Shown: positions 12,465 through 25,141 of the stretch, piece after piece
Position numbering within the stretch: the stretch's first letter is position 1
Layout of the letters: every line of letters begins with the position of its first letter
Origin: Nissolia schottii
Lineage: Eukaryota; Streptophyta; Magnoliopsida; Fabales; Fabaceae
Direction: 5' to 3'
Length of the DNA stretch: 64,000 bases
Assembly: GCA_003254905.1 (NCBI GenBank)
Contig: QANU01013293.1
Location: 105,114-169,113 of the forward strand
Made by a program: the position numbers and the translations under genes
The notes under the pieces: model-generated
What the model saw: only the letters and a program-made list of their open reading frames with translations
What the model was told of the DNA's origin: nothing
Database searches by the model: none

Positions 12465-14699
12465 TGCCTCTTTTTTTTGCAATCAAAGTTAGGAACTTTG
12501 AGCAAAAGGGTCACTGAGATGGCAAGGAAACTAGCTAGAACCACTGTGAAATCAAGGGATTGCAAAACAGCTTGATCCAAAGAAGAAGAAGAAGCAAAAC
12601 CAAAGGAGGAAACTTAATCTAAATTTGAAGCAAAAAAAAAAAAAGGAAAGTATTAAAATAGTACAAGTAGTACAAATTCAGCTGAGGAAAAAAGAAAACA
12701 GAAACCAGATTAAGCAGAAAATAGAAACCAGGGCATGAGATTTTTATTTTTTATTTTTACTATGCAGAGACTTGCTGCTCCAACTTAAAAGAGAACATTG
12801 TTTTATTCCCTTCTTTGCTTCTTTTGGTTTTTTTCCTTCAACAATTTGATGAAATATGACAGATGACAGAATACAGAATCTAAATAAAATAATAATAAAA
12901 TGAGTCCCAGAATAGAAGTTGAGAAAGATAATTAAAAGAGGGGGAAAAATGAAATTTAAATAAAATAAAATAAAAATGAGAGGTTTGTGGACTGGGAAGG
13001 AAAAAGAGAGACTAAGGGGGTTTGAAGAAGAGGAGAAGAAGAAAAGAATGAAGAGAGTGAAACAAACGAAGCATATTATTATTATTATTTGCTTCTACTA
13101 GTAGTGAGTGGAATGAGTGGTAGTGATTCTGGTAAAACCGCTGACTGAAAAAAAAATAGTAAAAAGGAGAAAGGGACATGCAATATAGAGAAAAGGAACC
13201 TTCACTTCTTCACCCTGGAGGGGACGCTATATGAGAATGCCTTTGACTATAAAACCCCTTGGTTCTATTCAAAAAATACGAAATGAATTTTGGGAAATTC
13301 ACCTTGTTTGTAAGATTTGGCTAAAAGCCAAAAAAATGACAATAGAAATTTAATTATTTATTTTTTCTCAAGTTAAAATTAGTCTTATTTAATCATTTTC
13401 AACCTTTTGGTTAAGATCAAGTGGATTACAATACAGATATTTTAAAGGTGAATTATCCTTTAATTCTAAGGAGTTAAATTGGATGAAATTACATTAATTT
13501 TCTTTTCATTTATAATTTTATAGTGTGTTTCGAAAGTTGGGTTTCAATAAAAATAAAATTTGGGGGATTTAGTTATAATTTTTATATATAAAAATTATGA
13601 CTAAATCTTTAAAACCCAACTCACAATCAAATTGTGTTATGTGTACTCTTCTTTTACATAGTATTATAGTGTGCCACAATTTATTCCCATTTTAATAAAA
13701 TCATATGTAATGATGAACAGAGTGTAAATTAACATAATGTAACCACACAAAATATACATATATAACAATTTCTTCAAGTCAGGTTGTTCTACTGTAGATA
13801 AAAACTCACAGAGCTGTTATTTTATCTATAAAACTTAAACCTAAAATATTGTTTAAGAAAATTAAAAAAAACCACTTAAATCAATGAAAAAAATAAGTTT
13901 GAGTTTAATTTATAATCACTTATTTTCAAGTATGATATTTTATTATCGATTTTTTATTAATTATATTATATGTAAATTTTATTATCTTAATTAATAATAA
14001 AAAGTCACACATAATAATAATTAATAATAATAATAATTAAACTGAGAGGATGCATTAATAATATAATTTGTGAATTGATATGAAAGCTCTCACCTTATTA
14101 GCCCCTCAGAACATGTTGGGTCAACCCAACTATTAAATATCACACAAAGGTCAATTGAATCAAGACATGCTAGAATATTGTGGTTTTTCTTTTCCTTTTC
14201 ATTGCTTTTGCAGCATATTCAGAATATTTACTGTTATTCCAGTGAGATATTTTTTTGGCGTGAGGGGTAAAATGGGAATTGAGTATAGTTGCGGAGAAGG
14301 GAAGGCACAATCACAGAACAGCTGGCAATATACAAAAAAAGGGAAACAACAGCGTTGGTCGTGGGGCCCATAGGAAAGGGGTCTCCGATGCAACCAAAAA
14401 ACTCGCCGATTAGAGTTTATTGACCGATTATTTGTAATATGGTGCGTTCAAGGAGGTAGTTGCAAAGGCGTCTTGGCGTTCAGATTAATGAGTCGGATGT
14501 ATGAAAACGTATAGGCGAATAAATGAACAAACCTTAGAGTGATATGCATTTTAAATCGATTGATGGGTAGCTAACTAAATTTAGATTGCTATAATAAGGT
14601 TGATCCACTTCTTTCGTAATAACGGATTGAATTAAAATAGGACTGAGCTATACCTATTTTATAAGACGGGTAGATACTCACAATTGAATTTAGGTATTT
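12465..14699. other. 5' leader and upstream region of LysM kinase
   Basis: No second gene is visible. The first 700 bases are purine-rich on the plus strand (GAAGAAGAAG, AAAGAG runs, an ATT run near 13076), that is, pyrimidine-rich in the sense of the LysM kinase, consistent with a 5' leader and promoter. From about 13270 the DNA becomes strongly AT-rich with no coding signal. The short frame near 14155-14373 resembles nothing I know. Confidence 0.5.
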
Positions 14700-15137
14700 A
14701 GAAATAAGCTAAAGGCGAGTTATGGGACATTTTGCATGTGCTAAATATTGCTTGGCGCGGTGGTTTTCAACAATTGCGAGTTGATTGCGATTCACAAAGT
14801 ACTATCAAGCTTATCCAAAATTGTCATAATTGCTTACATCCAGCTGACTCGATTATATCTCGGATTCGAGAACTTTTATCAAGAAGTTGGGTAGTGCATC
14901 TTCAACATGTATTCAAGGAGTCCAACCGAGTTGCTGATTGTCTTGCCAATCTGAGTCACAACCTTGATAATTTTGAGATCGCTTACTTTGATGTTGCCCC
15001 AGCGGCCACTCGCACTTTACTTTTGAACGATCTGATGCAGATCGCATGGCCTTGTGGAGGCTAGTTTTTGTTTTCTTTCTCTTTGGGCTTCAGCCTCTTT
15101 GTCTACCCAAAAAAAAAAAAAGAAATAAGCTAAAGGC
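14700..15137 (+). mobile_element. 5'-truncated LINE with RNase H domain and 17-bp target duplication
   Basis: An open frame of about 110 codons (14717-15064) matches the plant RNase H domain (RVT_3 type) at the end of LINE polyproteins: VDCDSQSTI, then a helix region, then FKESNRVADCLANL. The frame stops at 15064. A 3' tail ends in a run of about 12 A (15109-15120). The 17-mer AGAAATAAGCTAAAGGC stands at 14700-14716 and again, perfectly, at 15121-15137. Target duplication, poly(A) and abrupt 5' start together show target-primed insertion of a truncated copy. The reading frame is intact but too short to be active. Confidence 0.93.
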
Positions 15138-15892
15138 ACTTATTAAAAAATTTGAAGTAAAAAGTTGAGAGATTTTTATGTATTTAAAGCGTTAAAAACC
15201 TATCTTTTTAATGAATTTTTTTTTATTTTTAGATGCTTAAACAAATTTCATTAAAGCACTTGTTAAAAGCATATTTATTAGTAAAACTCTTAAATTTATG
15301 CATAAAATATAATATATCACTTTTAATGTTTAATTAGTTAACCAAAAAATTATAAAGAAAATCACAATATATAAAACAAAAATATACATTCCACAATTGA
15401 AACTCAAGATAGATGTATATATACTCATTGTATTGATTTTAAAAATAATACTTATTCTCAAATGGTTGAAATGTCACAAAAAAAATTAACTCCTTTTTTT
15501 ATAGATAACATAGAACATCATGACTCAGAATTTAGAAAAATAAATTTAAAAATTGTATATCAACTTAATCCATGGCCTTTAAAAACTAAACGAGAAAAAA
15601 TATATAATACCAAGTTATAACTTTTTTAACTACGCATAACTATGTTTAAAAAAAATAGTTGAACGCTCATTTTTCTTCTCTTATTTAAATAGAACAATAA
15701 AAGATAATAGAGTGACGTAAAATATAAAAGAGATGTGGTAGAATTCAACCATTTGAACTCAATCAACTTTTTCTTTTCTTTAGCATTGGTTTACAGAATT
15801 TTTGAGGGGCTAACTAAAAAAATTATATGTAAAGTCAATCTATTTTAAAACTTGACTGATAAATTTGGACATGTGAGTTTTAACAGTTTCTT
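15138..15892. other. AT-rich intergenic DNA
   Basis: No coding region or repeat structure that I can support. Composition is strongly AT-rich with scattered A and T runs. Confidence 0.5.
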
Positions 15893-16186
15893 CACTCCCT
15901 TTAAATTTTAGTAGTTGTCCACTTTAACTTATATATGGGTATTAAGAATACAATTAAAAAAAATTTTAAGCTAAAGAAATTTAATAATATTTTATAAAAT
16001 TACTCATATAATTTTTTCATTCAATTCAATATTTTGTATCTAGTATTATTTTATCTCTCTTATGTTATCTTCATTAAATAAGATATATTAAAAAAATTAA
16101 TATTATTTAAATTTAAAAAATAAATAAATATTTATAAAAATACAAAAATAAAAAAGGTCGATAATGATATAAAACGGAGGGAGTAT
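15893..16186. mobile_element. Stowaway-like miniature element
   Basis: The left end reads CACTCCCTTTAAATTTTAG and the right end, read on the minus strand, TACTCCCTCCGTTTTATA. The CTCCCT(CCGT) terminus is the hallmark of Stowaway/mariner-derived miniature elements, and the interior is AT-rich without a gene. The ends are degenerate, so exact borders and the expected TA target duplication are uncertain. Confidence 0.55.
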
Positions 16187-17544
16187 AAATTAAGTTTAAT
16201 ATGTATAAATTAATTAATGATAATGGTTTTAAAAAAGTTGAAGAGGACAGGGATAGAATCTTCACTTTTTTTCTTTTCCCTTTGGATGATGATGCAAGGA
16301 AAAAAAAGGCAAAACAAAAAATCTCTTCTCGGATTAACCAAAAATACTTCCCCATGATAATTGAAACAAAGGCATCAAGTTTTGTTTTGATCGAAGAGAG
16401 AGAAGAAGGAAGGAAGGAAGCAAGAATGATGGGAATGGGATATAAATTTGTGGTTAATTAAGTAATTAATTAATATAGTAATTATGTTGGCACAAATTAA
16501 AGTTGGCACTCAAGTGAAGCTGATGTATTAATTTGAGCCAGGGAAATAAAAAAAATCTAGGAGTTTGGGGGTGGGCCCGCACGTGGACAGAAGACAACTG
16601 TAAAATATACGCTGTTTATGGGACACAGATCTCAACCTGCATCTCACGACAAAAATATTTTAGGTAACGTGCATTCTATTTTCACATTTTTTAAAAACTA
16701 ATGTTGTGGGAGTGTTAAGTTTAGGCCGGTTAATCCTTTTAATTGTTTTTAATCACATACTTATCTAAATCTTATTGATTCTTGTTTGAGATTTTATAAA
16801 CGTGAGATTAGAAATGGTTAAGAAGATTAATAAGCTTAAAACTAATACTCTTAAACATCACTCTTTTTTAAAATATACAAATTCATTCACTAACATTTTA
16901 TAACTATGAATTGATATTTAAACTAAGTTTAAATGAGTTTTTAGAACTTAATATTTTACAAATTTGGATTTTAATCTTCAATAAAACAAGTTCTTTTAAT
17001 TTTTGGTTTTCTTTTTTAGATAATTCAAAATTTTATCAACTCAATCCCAAATAGAGTAAAACTTTAGTTTTGGTCTTTTAACAATTTTTTTGTTTGATTT
17101 AGTCTCAACATCATATATCTCCGCTAATTGAGGATGTGGGAGACAAAATGTCAACTCAACTCATTTTACGTGGCAGTCATTAATCTCACGTGACAAGTTT
17201 ACCTTTAAGAATGTCCATATTTGACCTCAGCTTACTCATTTTTTTTAATATCAATAATGACCCAAACTGATGACACAAATTCATTTCAATTATGATTAAT
17301 GAGTGGAACATAATATAAGTTGAGTTGGACTTCAGTAAAGGGGATAACTGACATTGTGTACTAAAGCTAGACAATAAAAATTTATCAGGAGCTAAAACCC
17401 TTGGGGAATTAGAAAAAAGGGTTAAGTTAACAAGTGTCCTTAGGCTTGTTAGCAAAATCCTTAAAAAATAAAGGAAATGATTTGATTATATAAAGAGTTG
17501 TATTAGGGTGACAACTAAAGTTGACAACCCTTGGACAACCTCAA
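16187..17544. other. AT-rich intergenic DNA
   Basis: No gene is visible. The part at about 16950-17170 carries phrases such as AGTTTTGGTCTTTTAAC and TTAGTCTCAAC that recall the ends of the inverted-repeat elements found at 33594 and 44768, but I could not pair two ends here. The open frames around 16113-16461 overlap on both strands and show no known domain. Confidence 0.4.
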
Positions 17545-20160
17545 TGATAAGCCCAAAGCGACCATTTGGCCTACAACATCCAAAGCCCAAATGCCAGAAG
17601 AATCCAGCCCAAGCAATACAGCTCCAAAAGACTCAAAAGGATCCTTAAGCGCCCAACGGATTGGGATGAATACGACCACAACAAGTTAGAAATCTTCGCA
17701 AAACACAGTTCAACAAAAGAGGCAAAACACACCCACACACCCTTACCCCTTCTCCTTTCCGTACCCCTAGTCACCATATCCCGCACTACTGCCCTTTCCC
17801 CTACTGACACTTTTCCCTACACCATTACCACCATTGATAATAACATCAATATCCGCACTCATCTCCCACCCTCTATCCTCTCAAATACCAATCTCTTCCA
17901 CCTTTACCTCCACTATATGACTGTGTTGCTACCACATCCCTTCATCCACACACCCATAGCCCCGGTCCACCTTGGCCACAACATCAAACTTGATGTTCCT
18001 TGCTTCTACGGTACCAATCCAATGGGTTGGCTCTTTAAGATCTCTCAATTTTTTTAGTTCCACCATACACCCTTAGACTAGCGCTTAACCATCATATCTT
18101 TCTATTTTAATGGTGAAGCCTTTGGCCTGGTTTTGCTAGATGTATTCAAACAATCAGCTTACTTCATGGCCAAGTTTTATCTAGGTACTCCAAGTCCATT
18201 TTGCTTTTTTCATGTATAAGGGTGCAGTCGGCATCTTAATTAAACTACGACAAACTAGCTTGGTTCGTGAATATCAAGCCCAATATGAATCTTTAGCTAA
18301 CCGTACTAGCAGCTTACCTCGACCCTTTTACCTTAGTTGTTTCATCTCTAGCCTGAAACTCGAGATCCACTGCGAACTCCAAACCATGGTCCCAACTATT
18401 TTACCTAAGCCATCTCTCTAGCCCATATACAGGAGGAAAAGCTAAGAGACGTAACAACAACTCTTCATCGCCCTCAACCCCCCTCGATCTCAACCACTAA
18501 ACGGCACAGAGAGCTAATCCAAAACACCTAAGCCTATCATTCCTTACCTATTAAACGTCTTACAGCAAGCGAAATGCAAGCGTAACATGAATAAGAGCTT
18601 TGCTACAATTGTGACAAGAAATTCTCTAGGCCAAAAATGTAAGCCCAAATTGTTCTTACTCCTAGCTAACATCTAACCTAACGAGGACACTGAACCCACC
18701 CAAGTAACTACAGAAACCATTGACCTACTTGTTCCCACAACTACAAAAGAACCAACCCTCATTAGCTTTCACGTATTGTTAGGGCACTCTACTCTTCACA
18801 CAATTTGAGCCCAAGGCTGCCTGGGAAACTCAGCCATTCAAGTTCTTGTAGACAGTGGAAGCACTCATAATTTTGTCAAAGATAGGTTGGATTGTTTCCT
18901 TGACTTCCCCATGATGGAAACAATAGAGTTTCGAGTTTTGGTTTGAAATGAAGAAGAATACCTTGCACTACAGTCTGCAAATAGGCACTCCTACAATTAC
19001 AAGCACACATTTTTCTGGTGGACCTGCATGTCATGCCTCTAAGTGGAGCAAACGTGGTTCTTGTGGTCCAGTGGCTTCATCAACTGAGCCATGTCCTCAC
19101 GGACTATGACACCCTAATCATGATGTTCATTTAGGATGGAAATTGGTGGAGCTCAATGGCAACAACCCACCAAAAACACGTGAGATCTCCTTAAACAACT
19201 CTGATGCATCGTTTCCATTGTAAGTGTTATTAAGTTCTTTCACCTTTGTGCGATTTTTTCACCCACACCACCCTCCCTTCCCCCAAGATCCTGTGCAAGC
19301 CTCCCTCCTCCAAATCTACCACCTCTTCTTCTCTAAACCCACAACAATTCCCTTACCATGACCTAACAACCACCACATCCACTTACAACCCCAATCCTCC
19401 CCAATCAATGTCAAACCTTATCGATACCCACAATTCCATAAACAAGAGATTGAGAACCAAGTCCATTACGTGTTGAGGCAGGGAATCATCCAGACTAGCA
19501 CTAGCACATTTTCTTTCCTGGGTCTATTAGTTAGTAAGAAAGATAGCTCATGGAATTTCTGTGTTGACTACAGCCTATTAAATGCAATTACCATAAACGA
19601 TCATTTTCCTATACCTACAATTGACAAGCTTCTTGGCGAGCTGGTTCATGCCCGATGGTTTTTGAGGCTCAATTTACGATCAGGTTATATCAAATTTGTA
19701 TGACTCCCATAGATGTTGAAAGACTACCCAACCCTACACCTTGAGGACAAAGTATTTGCCATAGGAGACGATAATGATGAGCTCAAAGCGACCATTGGGA
19801 ATAACATTCGAAGCCCAAATTCTAGAAGAACCTGAGCCAAGCAATATAGCTCCAAAAAGACCCAAAAGGATCCTCAAGCGCCCAATGGATTGGGACGAGT
19901 ACGACCACAACAAGCTAGCAATCGTAGCAAAACACAGCTCAACAGAAGAAACAAGGACTATACTCGAGACAGGTGGCTAAAGATTAGTAGGGTGGCAATG
20001 ATTAGCCGTTAGATTGTTCTCCTTCTAGAAGTTTTAGATTTTATTCTAGGAATTTGAGGTCATCCTCTTGTATTTCTCTTTCCTGAAAGCTCTTTAAGCA
20101 GTATGAAATGAAGTAATTTTATTCAGTAACATAGATTTTCCTTGTTTTCCATAGCTTAAC
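17545..20160 (+). mobile_element. Internally deleted Ty3 (gypsy) retrotransposon
   Basis: Pieces appear in the right order on the plus strand. A gag domain (about 17980-18420, KLDVPCFYGTNPMGW, then LRQTSLVREYQAQYE) is broken by stops. An aspartic protease motif VLVDSGSTHNFV lies near 18842. The N-terminal reverse transcriptase (about 19409-19697) has VKPYRYPQF, FCVDYSLLNAITI and FPIPTIDKL, then stops. A phrase LEDKVFA (about 19740), expected near the end of pol, follows at once, so most of RT, RNase H and integrase is missing. A segment of about 175 bp at 17545 recurs at 19775, encoding RPKRILKRPMDWDEYD in the second copy. After it, an LTR-like tail runs to about 20160. The element is dead: stops, frameshifts and a large deletion. 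Confidence 0.88.
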
Positions 20161-21960
20161 ACAACACTCAGTCACCTCTCATTACCTATGTTAGTGAGGT
20201 TTCAAGAGTTGTCAATTATGGCTATTATTCAAGTAGTCACTCAAGATGTGTAGACACTATCACCCTTCTCATAATACATTATAGAGTCTAGTACATTATA
20301 GAGCCTATTAGATACATTGTGAATTCTATGATATGTTGTGAGAAATGTAATAAATTATCTATATTTTTTGAGTAGTCTAAATACCATTTTTGTTTAGATT
20401 TATATTTTTAAAGTGAAATTCCTTGTTTTAAAGAATAAAGTAAGCGATCTTAATTTAGAGAATTTTTTTATGGTGGTTGACAATCTCATAGTCCATTTGT
20501 ACTATTCAAAAAGTTTGTGCCATCTTTACTTTTACGGATTAGGCCATATTTACTTGCTAAAGGTGCGTGTAAAAGCAGAACAAAACAATGGATGACATAA
20601 GATTGGTCTCAGTATCATATAAACTAATTTCCAATTGTTTTCAATTATTTATTTATTCTTATAATATACTTACCGCGCAAAAGAAAACTTTTGACCTGTC
20701 TCAACGATATAATACCTAATCAACCTAATCCGTGGAACATAATCCCAAATTAAGCTTCATATCAAAAGAAATGTTGGAGCCCATCACTTACGTTGGTTGC
20801 ATGTGAATTTGGTTGGAAACCCTTTCAAGCATACATCATTGTCCTCAAAACAAGCTATGAGCATGTGTGTGACCCTTCATTGTCATACTCCAACTCATTT
20901 TTTATTTTATAGACGAAGTAGAATTTGGATCTTCTCACGTTGATTTTGATAATGTTATGGGAGATAAAGATATAAATATTTAATTTAAATTTATAAATTT
21001 TAAAATAATTTCACTCATTTTTCTCTTATAACATGATTATGGTCGTGTTTAAAATGAACATGAAAAAATCTTAATCTAGAGTTAATATTCTTTTCATCCT
21101 AAAAACTTTTATATCAATTTCATTTTAATAATTTATATTTCAACATTCATTTGACGAAGGAATATTTAATATCAAAATCATTGATATAAGACAAGTCCAG
21201 ATTTAAAATATTTGAATTAATTTAATATCAACAATATGTTTACGTCTAATTTAAAAAGAATATTTATCCAAAAAGGCACTAAAATTTTTCTTTTTGTTTT
21301 TTATTGTAGTTAGTAAGTAATCAAATCATCCTCATCCAGACTGGAATTGTCGTACAGAATACTATGCTTCATTAAGGTGTGCAATTCTACTATTTAATAG
21401 CATGATATCTTCTCTCCCCATATTTCTTTTATTTTGTTCTTTAGGTCCCCACAGCAATTGGATCTCGTTTGCAAATGCATGTCCCAATTGCGTGGGCCTT
21501 TGGTTTTGGTAAGCATGATGATGAAATTAATGGCATAGCTATAAACTTGGCATATTGTTCTTGTGACAATGGCAGAGGAGTTGATTAGGGAAGTTGCTTT
21601 CTAACAAGGACATTGACAAATTAAATACAGTCAGTACTCACTAGATGAGATTTACAATTACACACACAAAAAAAAAAAGGACAGATTTACGCTAATGTGT
21701 AATTTCAAAATCTTAATGTTTAAAAATATTGTAAAATACACGAGATAATCTTGAGAGACACTATTAGTGAACAAAAAAAGTTTTGTATTATTATCTAATG
21801 AGCAGGGCTATGTGTACAACAAAATTGTTGCCAATATACTGCCACTATTAGTAAAAATAGTGGAGTAACCCCACTAGGAACTATTAAACCGCTCATGTCC
21901 AAAAAAACTGTTCACTCTCACTATCATGGCTACCCAGGCGCATGAGATGCAAAACTCTCA
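20161..21960. other. AT-rich intergenic DNA
   Basis: No gene or clear mobile element is seen. The small open frame at 20413-20595 has no recognisable features. The DNA is AT-rich throughout, with a short (AC)A-rich run near 21660. Confidence 0.5.
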
Positions 21961-23123
21961 CCTTACACCATGCTCTCCCCCAAAATTCAAACCTTCAGAT
22001 CCCACAAATTCAAAACAACGAAACCAAGATGTTTGAATAGCGGGCGTCAGAGAACGATGGCGAAATCGACGACAAGTGCTGAGGAAAGAACGACAACGAG
22101 CAAAGTCACCTGCAAGAAAGGTAAGATAAAAAACTCACAGTTCCTATTTTAATTTTGTCTCCTTAACTATGTTTCTATTTTAGGGTTTGATTTTGCATTC
22201 AAAAATGGATTTTGTTCTGTTTGTTTGATGGGATTTTATTTTTACCTATTTGTTTATATGTTTCTTAATGTTTGTCTATGTATCTATAAGAGTTTGTTCA
22301 ATGGATTGACAATGTTTGTTTTTATAAGATGCATTATACTGTTTGTTCAATTTGCTTGTCAGTGTTTGTTTGTTTCTTGTAATCCTTATAGGTTTGATCT
22401 TCATGTCAAATAGATGGCACCGAAGAAACAGATCTCGACCCCCCACCAGGAAATCCTAGCATAACAAGGCCCTTGCTCTGGTGCAGAAATCTCCACGTAA
22501 AAAGGCCCTTGCTCTGCTGTGGAAATCCCCACGAAAAAAGACACCAAGACCATTGAGACCAAATGATGGTCGCTATGCACATATAACTTTGTTTATCACT
22601 TTGTGTATTCTTTAGTTATCTGAATTGTGGTGGTGTACATTGGTTTAGTCTAAGAAGGTAACACTTGAATGCTTGTTTAGTTTCTTGGACTAAGTAAGGA
22701 TTATTTGCATGTTTGTTCATCATATCATTGATGTTTGTTTCTGTTGTTGGTAACAAGCTGCTTACACTGACCTTGCAGTTACATTGCAATTATGGTGCCA
22801 GTGCAGCCTAGGAAAAATATTTTGTTTATTGTTGGGCAATAGTTTGTTCATAAACAATCTAAAACTTGGTTTACACCAGGTTAAAGTTTGTTTACGACGG
22901 ATATGAAAGTTTGATCATAATCAATGTCAGAGTTTGTTAAAGTTGAATATAAAAATTTGTTCATACTCAACCTATGACTTTGTTCGTTTGTAAAAATGTG
23001 TAACGTATAGCCAAATAGCAAAAATAAAATAAAATAAAATTACACTTGTTTCCATTATGTCATGTACTAAATACCATATACTAATCCCAACATCCAATAA
23101 ATTCAACACCAAAACAAGTGAAA
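21961..23123 (+). other. Unassigned transcribed-looking region with TTTGTT repeats
   Basis: An ATG at about 22059 opens a 21-codon stretch (MAKSTTSAEERTTTSKV) that ends at a good donor, AAAG|GTAAGA (about 22121). A second ATG with MAPKKQ follows at 22413 but stops soon. From 22190 to 22990 the strand is rich in variants of TTTGTTTAT and TTTGTTCATA. This resembles the decayed 5' part of a mobile element more than a gene. No domain is recognisable, so I assign no function. Confidence 0.3.
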
Positions 23124-23310
23124 CACTACAAGAAAAACGTTAGATACCATCGGATTTACCGTCAATTATTTTTCCAATTACTATCAGAATTTTGGATTTC
23201 CGTCGGATCTACTGTTGGAAAGCAAACCGACAGTATAAGTGTCGATGGTAACTTATTACCGTCACATTGACATAGACAACGGTAATTATCGTCAGTGTAA
23301 GCTGACACAA
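23124..23310. mobile_element. CACTA-type transposon terminus
   Basis: CACTACAAGAAAAACG at 23124 is the standard terminal sequence of plant CACTA (En/Spm) elements. It is followed by the expected sub-terminal motif repeats on both strands, variants of ACCGTC, CCGTCGGAT and ATCGGATTTACCGTC. I found no matching opposite end (TTTTTCTTGTAGTG) downstream in the window, so the element is truncated, or the other end is degenerate or lies upstream. It directly abuts the acyltransferase-like pseudogene. Confidence 0.7.
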
Positions 23311-23320
23311 ATGGCGGTCT

Positions 23321-25093
23321 AGGAACGGTTCGTACTCAACCGTGCCGCCGCACAAGGCAACCGAGCCACGACAAGTTTGCCAAGTTTTGGCCGGCGACCA
23401 CCGCACTGTCCACCCAATGGCCATTCGCGGGTGCTACCAAATACTCCTTTGCTATAATAACAATAATAACAACAATAATCAATGTAACGATGATGGTGAG
23501 GAGGGTAGTGGTTGGTCTATGGCTGGTTGGATTTGGGAGTCGGTAACCGAGGCGCTACCAGACCACCCTCTACTCGCCAGAAGGGTCCAAAGAAGGGAAG
23601 TTGGTCATGATGACATGATAAGACTTCAAATTGTGTCTAATGGTGCTGGCATTCCATTGGTGGAGGCACGGTACCCATTGGGCTTGTCACTGTTTCTTGA
23701 GATGAATGAGAAGTAAAATCTTCAGGCTGATCTTGTGTTCTGGAAGGAAATTGATGAACAGAGTCCTGAGTACTCTCCTCTGTTCTATGTTCAGGCAAGT
23801 TATACTAGTTTTGTCCTTGCGGAAGTTATGCCATTTTTTGTTTTGGTTTAGTCAACATGTCATGAAATTTAGTAAGTCAAAATGTTCCTTTTTTGGATGA
23901 TAATAAATAAGAAGTTATACTTTATTCATTCACCCTTTTTTTTAATTCAAAAGTTTAGGTGAGTAAAGTCACGACATGTTTTTAGGTTTTTTTTAAGTGT
24001 TTAAAGAGGTATTTACATATTATTCATTAAAGTAGTTTTCACATTGGTAACAAGAATAAAAACTCACGTCCTTTTAAGATATGAGTCATTTTCTTATCAA
24101 CTGTGCCAATCATCTTTGACATTTATTTACACTTTAACTCCTTAATTTTGTTGGGTATAAAGCTGACCGAAATTAACGGGCTAAACGAGAAATACAAAAT
24201 CGGATAGACACTAACACTACATTTTGACCCACAATTTTAAGATTTATTTTGGAGTTAGATTTAGGAGAGCAAGGAAAGAGAAGAAAAGGTATTGACGGAC
24301 TTTATCAAACATAGTAATTTTAATTTTGGGAGGAAAGAAGTTTGGAGAATTTTCAAAATCCTAAAAAAATCCTTCATTTTGAATTCTCTCAATTTGGTTT
24401 TTCTTTAGGGTTTTATAACTTAACTACTTTACTCTTCTTAATTAATTTTGTAGAGAAAAAATTTATGGGAAAAAATAAGAACAAAAAGAATTAGGAAAAA
24501 ATATATTTTTGAATTTTTTTAAAGAAAATTAAGAAAATAATTAATTATTGTAGTAAAGGTTAAAAATATATAAATAAATTTAAACCTTCTATTTCCATTC
24601 TCTTTCCTATCTTGCATTCTCAAACTAGGGGAAGACGTCAGATAGCTGTTGCTAGGATGAACACGCCAAACCTTCGCTTCCATAACTGCCATCGTCAATG
24701 GAACTGGTATACCCAACCATAACTGGTTTGAAACCAATTCTAGATAAATTGAATCCAGTTCGGTTTGACAAACAAAAAAAATAAAATTGGTTAGATTACA
24801 ATTTCGATTTGGTTCTTATAGTTTTCACTTAGTCCAATGAATTAATGTAAGACTTTATATTCACACTTAAAATTCAATAAATCTTTGTGTTAAAAATATA
24901 TATAGTAAACATGAGAAATAGTAATTATCAAACGATGACAAATGTTGAAATATGAATCAAGCATAATCTAATTATTTTTCTAAAAAGAACCACTCCATAC
25001 CAATCATACTCCTAAATATAGTTTTCACTTAGTTCAATGAATTAATGTGAGACTTTATATTCACACTTTAAATCTAACAAATCTTTGTGTTAA

Positions 25094-25141
<48 letters not shown>

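Noticed and set aside
12465..12482. Start of the LysM kinase six codons upstream
   Set aside because: The first codon there is TTG, not ATG. The tandem ATG at 12464 begins a good signal peptide.
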